Assembly (NCBI RefSeq): GCF_000527175.1
Contig: NZ_AZUR01000001.1
Span: forward strand, 2,208,501-2,272,500
Direction of reading: 5' to 3'
Length of the DNA stretch: 64,000 nucleotides
Source: Pseudogulbenkiania sp. MAI-1
Lineage (GTDB): Bacteria; Pseudomonadota; Gammaproteobacteria; Burkholderiales; Chromobacteriaceae
Shown: positions 61,023-64,000 of the stretch, one piece after another
How positions within the stretch are numbered: the first letter of the stretch is position 1
Layout: the number at the start of each line of letters is the position of its first letter
Program-made: the position numbers and the translations under genes
The notes under the pieces: model-generated
The model's input: the letters and a program-made list of their open reading frames with translations, nothing else
The model's database searches: none
Told to the model about the DNA's origin: nothing

Positions 61023-61982
61023 TCACCCCTTCAGCGTATGGAGTTTGATATTGCAGGTCTTGCCTATCAGGTACACCGTCTTGCCTTGGGCCTCGTAATA
61101 AGTCCGAATGAGGAGCTCCGCCAGCAAGCCCATGAGAATGCACATGAAACCCGATACCCCCGCCATCACCACCAGCAGGGGCAAAGGAGTGGAGATGAGA
61201 GATACCCCTTCGATAAACTTCAGATAGATGGCCCACCCTCCAGCCAATAAGCTGATGAACAAAATGGCCAAGCCGACTGCGCCGAAAATATACATTGGCT
61301 TACCTGCATATTTGGACAGGAACTTCACCACCATCAGGTCGAGAATCACCTTCATCACACGGCTTAGCCCATACTTCGAGACTCCATTTTGCCGGGGATG
61401 GTGAACAACCGGGATTTCCGCTATGCGCGCCCCAAACCAACTGGCATAAATAGGAATAAATCGGTGCATCTCGCCATACAAGCGGACGCCTTTGATTACA
61501 TCTTTACGATATGCTTTCAGAGAGCAACCGTAGTCATGGAGATGCACTCCCGAAACGAATGAAATGATGCCATTCGCAACCATGCTGGGGAGATTTCTTT
61601 TGATCGGATTGTCTTTCCGGTCTTGCCGCCAGCCGGAAACGACATCGAACCCTTGCTCCAGCTTGTCCAAAAGTCTCGGAATATCTTGCGGATCGTTCTG
61701 CAGATCGCCATCCATGGGGATGATGATGTGCCCTTCCGCGTAGTCGACCCCGGCCATCATCGCAGCCGTCTGGCCAAAGTTGCGGCAGAACTTGATCACT
61801 TTCACCGCCTCGTCCTTTTCCGCCAGCCCTTCCAGCTTTTCCTGGCTATTGTCGGTGCTTCCATCGTTGATGAAGATCAATTCCCAAGGCTGTCCAATTC
61901 TTTTCAGCACTGAAACAGCTTGCTCGTACAGTGCCTCCAGATTTTCTGCCTCGTTGTAGACAGGCACAATAACAGAAATCAT
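61023..61982 (-). CDS. GtrB/DPM1-type GT2 glycosyltransferase
   Basis: The 319-aa protein has a GT2 domain: MISVIVPVYNEAENLEALYEQAVSVL, IFINDGSTDNSQEKLEGL and the DxD-type PMDGDLQNDPQDIPRLLDKLEQG with RQNGVSKYGLSRVMKV. Two C-terminal helices (YIFGAVGLAILFISLLAGGWAIYLKF and LLVVMAGVSGFMCILMGLLAELLI) anchor it in the membrane. It resembles enzymes that attach glucose or mannose to polyprenyl phosphate (GtrB, ArnC). ATG 61982 follows a GGGAGGTG. Confidence 0.9.
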   Translation of the reverse strand: MISVIVPVYNEAENLEALYEQAVSVLKRIGQPWELIFINDGSTDNSQEKLEGLAEKDEAVKVIKFCRNFGQTAAMMAGVDYAEGHIIIPMDGDLQNDPQDIPRLLDKLEQGFDVVSGWRQDRKDNPIKRNLPSMVANGIISFVSGVHLHDYGCSLKAYRKDVIKGVRLYGEMHRFIPIYASWFGARIAEIPVVHHPRQNGVSKYGLSRVMKVILDLMVVKFLSKYAGKPMYIFGAVGLAILFISLLAGGWAIYLKFIEGVSLISTPLPLLVVMAGVSGFMCILMGLLAELLIRTYYEAQGKTVYLIGKTCNIKLHTLKG

Positions 61983-62021
61983 AAGCACCTCCCGCACACC
62001 CGACAAAAGCAACACAATAAG

Positions 62022-62372
62022 TCACGCCACTGATTTGCCAACCAGCATGATTCCAGAAAAAATCAACCCGATACCGGCAAGCCTTGTACCATCGATAGGC
62101 TCACCCAGAAAGAAATGAGCAGCCACAATCACTGCGACAAACTGAATGGCCGCAAAAGATTGAGCAACGTTCAATGGCAACTTTGTCAGAACCGCCACAT
62201 AAAATAATGAGGCCACACCAAAGCAAACAAACCCAAAAACAATCCTGGCATTAAGCAAGGAAAGAACTTCACCCGATGACTTGTCGGCTCCTATCTTGAA
62301 AAGAAGATTGGCCGAAACAGTCAGGCTCACCATGGCAATGTAATAAATCAATATCTTCATTTTTCGGCTCAT
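62022..62372 (-). CDS. Small 4-TM protein of the SMR/EamA type
   Basis: A 116-aa protein with four hydrophobic helices and ISGxMLVG-type ends (LIFSGIMLVGKSVA). The pattern FVAVIVAAHFFLGEPIDGTRLAGIGLIFSGI is close to ArnE/EmrE-like small transporters, which can flip polyprenyl-linked sugars. It lies between the GT2 gene and a methyltransferase and overlaps the latter by ATGA. A lipid-linked sugar flippase for GtrB is a plausible partner role. Confidence 0.78.
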   Translation of the reverse strand: MSRKMKILIYYIAMVSLTVSANLLFKIGADKSSGEVLSLLNARIVFGFVCFGVASLFYVAVLTKLPLNVAQSFAAIQFVAVIVAAHFFLGEPIDGTRLAGIGLIFSGIMLVGKSVA

Positions 62373-63301
62373 TCAGGCTTTTCAGCCACACCGACAACGA
62401 TCAGGCCAGACTGTTTCAGCCACGGAAGATGTACAGCCCAATCATCCAGCTTGGCCATGGCTCTGGTTATGTAACGTATGGCGGGGAGGTAGCGAAACAG
62501 GCGATTGAAGACGAGCACATCACTGTTCATCAAGACACAATAACCAAAGAAACCGCACGTCTCCCAATGCTTCAATACGAGCCCGGCCTTCACAAGAACA
62601 GGTGCCGTTTCATCAAATAACAAAGGTCGTTCCGTTTTGTCATCGAGCGAAGCTGAAAACCGGTAGATGACAGCGCGCAGCCATCGCCAGAGAAAGAAAT
62701 CACTAACTGGCTCGCGCCAATAAAACCTGCCACCCCGTTTCAATATCCTGAAGACCTCACCGAACAGCTTTTCCCGATTATTGACATGGTGAATCCCACC
62801 CATGATGAACACGCTGCTGAACAAGTTGTCTGATAGGGGTAGGTTTGTCGCATCACCTTGGATAAAGCAATAGCGATCATCCTTCAGGAAGGATCTGGCA
62901 GCGTCCAGCATGGACATGGAGATATCGACGCCGATGCCGGTCTGCACTTTTTCTCCAAGCAACCGGAAAGCCTCTCCGCTACCGCAACAGATCTCTGCAG
63001 CACACGAAAGATCAGCATGCGCCACCACATCGAGAAACACACCATCAAGGTAAGACATGTATTCTTGAGTGTGGGGGTAGCCCAGGTTTTCGATATATTT
63101 TTTTGCAATTTTCTCAAAATGGGCCTGCTGACGTCTGGCATCTTCGGTACAAAACTCTTCAGCGAACAGAGGAATGCCAGACGGACTAACTCGATAGACA
63201 ATACTCCCATCGACATTGACAAGCCCAGGGCCATCCAGGCGCACTTCCCCGCCCGAAATGGGACATCGCAACATGCTAACAAAACGGGTAGAGAGATTCA
63301 T
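62369..63301 (-). CDS. Class I SAM methyltransferase with Trm112-like head
   Basis: The 310-aa protein starts with a short Trm112-like zinc-ribbon-like module (RFVSMLRCPISGGEVRL...VYRVSPSGIPLFAEEF). A methyltransferase domain (about 95-200) follows, with motif I AAEICCGSGEAFRLL, GVDISMSMLDAARSFL and MGGIHHVNNREKLFGEVFRILKRGGRFYWREPV. The C-terminal third is unusual. Its substrate is unknown, probably a lipid or sugar of the surface glycan. It is coupled to the 4-TM gene. Confidence 0.85.
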   Translation of the reverse strand: MNLSTRFVSMLRCPISGGEVRLDGPGLVNVDGSIVYRVSPSGIPLFAEEFCTEDARRQQAHFEKIAKKYIENLGYPHTQEYMSYLDGVFLDVVAHADLSCAAEICCGSGEAFRLLGEKVQTGIGVDISMSMLDAARSFLKDDRYCFIQGDATNLPLSDNLFSSVFIMGGIHHVNNREKLFGEVFRILKRGGRFYWREPVSDFFLWRWLRAVIYRFSASLDDKTERPLLFDETAPVLVKAGLVLKHWETCGFFGYCVLMNSDVLVFNRLFRYLPAIRYITRAMAKLDDWAVHLPWLKQSGLIVVGVAEKPE

Positions 63302-64000
63302 TCGCCCTCCTCCTTGACACGCCCACCAAACTTCCAGGAATTCCCGTTCCTCATGACGATATAAACACTTTGCTGATCAATCCGCTCATTACCGGCAAGC
63401 CAGTTCAAAATAGTTTTCTTGTTTATATAGGCGGTTTTTGGAGTCACCAACTGATCGAACGCGACATGCCTGAAGAACGCAAACTCTCGCTGGCTTATCC
63501 AAAGGCAATATTCATACAAGGGAAGCCTGCTTGCCAGCCTGGACTCCCCAAGAGCCGCCAGGCATTTCGCATAGCAATAAAACGGGACGGCCAGTGGAGT
63601 TGCCACAAGATATTTTGTGAACCACCACGGCATGTGCGACGTTATCTTTCTCAAAGGGTCGACCACATTCATAACGATCGAGTTGCCTTCCTCAGCATAC
63701 ACCCAGCAATGGAACCTGCCGCCAGGCTTGACGTTTCTGACAACGGCATCGAATCCCGACCTTGGATTATCCAAATGGTGTAGCACTCCAATGGAATAAA
63801 CCAGATCAAAATTCGCGCCATTGAACGCAGTCATATCGTCCTGAGTAATGCGCCAATGCCGAAATGAGGAACGGGACAGGTTGCCAATTGCAGACCGAAC
63901 AGAATCACCTAGGTCCACCCCTTCAAGAAACGAGGGAGACCAATCGATCATATGGAGCAGCTGGCTTCCATTCCCGCAGCCCAGCTCCAAAACCCGCCGA
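63298..64000 (-). CDS. SAM methyltransferase, 5' end missing
   Basis: The reading frame runs out of the window and gives at least 233 residues (RRVLELGCGNGSQLLHMIDW...). Motif I LELGCGNGS, DLVYSIGVLHHLDNPRSGFDAVVRNVKPGGRFHCWVYAEEGNS and a hydrophobic-rich C-terminal part are seen. The C-terminal WFTKYLVATPLAVPFYCYAKCLA suggests membrane contact. It overlaps the next methyltransferase gene by four bases. The substrate is unknown. Confidence 0.82.
   Translation of the reverse strand, partial: RRVLELGCGNGSQLLHMIDWSPSFLEGVDLGDSVRSAIGNLSRSSFRHWRITQDDMTAFNGANFDLVYSIGVLHHLDNPRSGFDAVVRNVKPGGRFHCWVYAEEGNSIVMNVVDPLRKITSHMPWWFTKYLVATPLAVPFYCYAKCLAALGESRLASRLPLYEYCLWISQREFAFFRHVAFDQLVTPKTAYINKKTILNWLAGNERIDQQSVYIVMRNGNSWKFGGRVKEEGE

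Overview
The window is high-GC chromosomal DNA from a Gram-negative bacterium. The best guess is a betaproteobacterium of the Neisseriales (Chromobacterium, Pseudogulbenkiania or Gulbenkiania type). The basis is base composition, an SRP RNA of bacterial 4.5S size, RND and EmrAB pumps with outer membrane factors, MotA/MotB, XerC, oligoribonuclease, a PhaB acetoacetyl-CoA reductase and lipoprotein lipoboxes. The genus is an inference. No tRNA, rRNA, CRISPR array, insertion sequence or intact prophage was seen.

Layout. 1-5.6 kb: end of a VOC-family gene, soluble lytic transglycosylase, an NDUFA9-like dehydrogenase, CCA-adding enzyme and a PrpF-family protein. 5.6-8.5 kb: secreted proteins (GDSL esterase, small periplasmic protein, HExxH metalloprotease candidate). 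8.5-13.2 kb: minus-strand operon motA-motB-methyltransferase-HDOD-SpoU methyltransferase. 13.3-20.3 kb: putrescine catabolism cluster (spuC, puuA, puuD, ald, divergent puuR-puuC). 20.3-22 kb: YajQ, a LysE exporter and a 75-aa protein. 22.2-26.7 kb: a 1516-aa SF1 helicase-nuclease fusion. 26.8-30.8 kb: a CobW-type metallochaperone divergent from an HD phosphohydrolase, then a three-gene cassette (DUF59, NnrS-like membrane protein, hemerythrin) behind an FNR/DNR-like site. 30.8-39.7 kb: lipoproteins, cold-shock protein, DUF1415, dienelactone hydrolase, SRP RNA, HTH protein, Usp, thioesterase, TerB-like protein, XerC, PncC and Pgi. 39.7-44.2 kb: orn, divergent M48 protease-phhB-rsgA, then phaB and msrC.

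44.2-47 kb holds a KfrA-like coiled-coil DNA-binding protein and a complete tyrosine recombinase beside an AT-rich non-coding stretch; this looks acquired. 47-59 kb is a 12-kb efflux island: a TolC-EmrA-EmrB operon on the minus strand and an AcrAB-OprM operon on the plus strand, each with a TetR regulator and clear palindromic operators. 59.1 kb to the end is the edge of a lower-GC surface glycan locus (asparagine synthase, GtrB-type glycosyltransferase, small 4-TM protein, two methyltransferases), truncated by the window.

The most interesting points are the hybrid putrescine pathway, where alanine dehydrogenase could recycle the aminotransferase product; the presumably NO- or oxygen-controlled cassette with an FNR-like site placed near -42; the motAB operon extended by three unrelated genes; the recombinase-KfrA pair; the giant helicase-nuclease; and an AcrR operator inside a promoter spacer that closely resembles the E. 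coli one.
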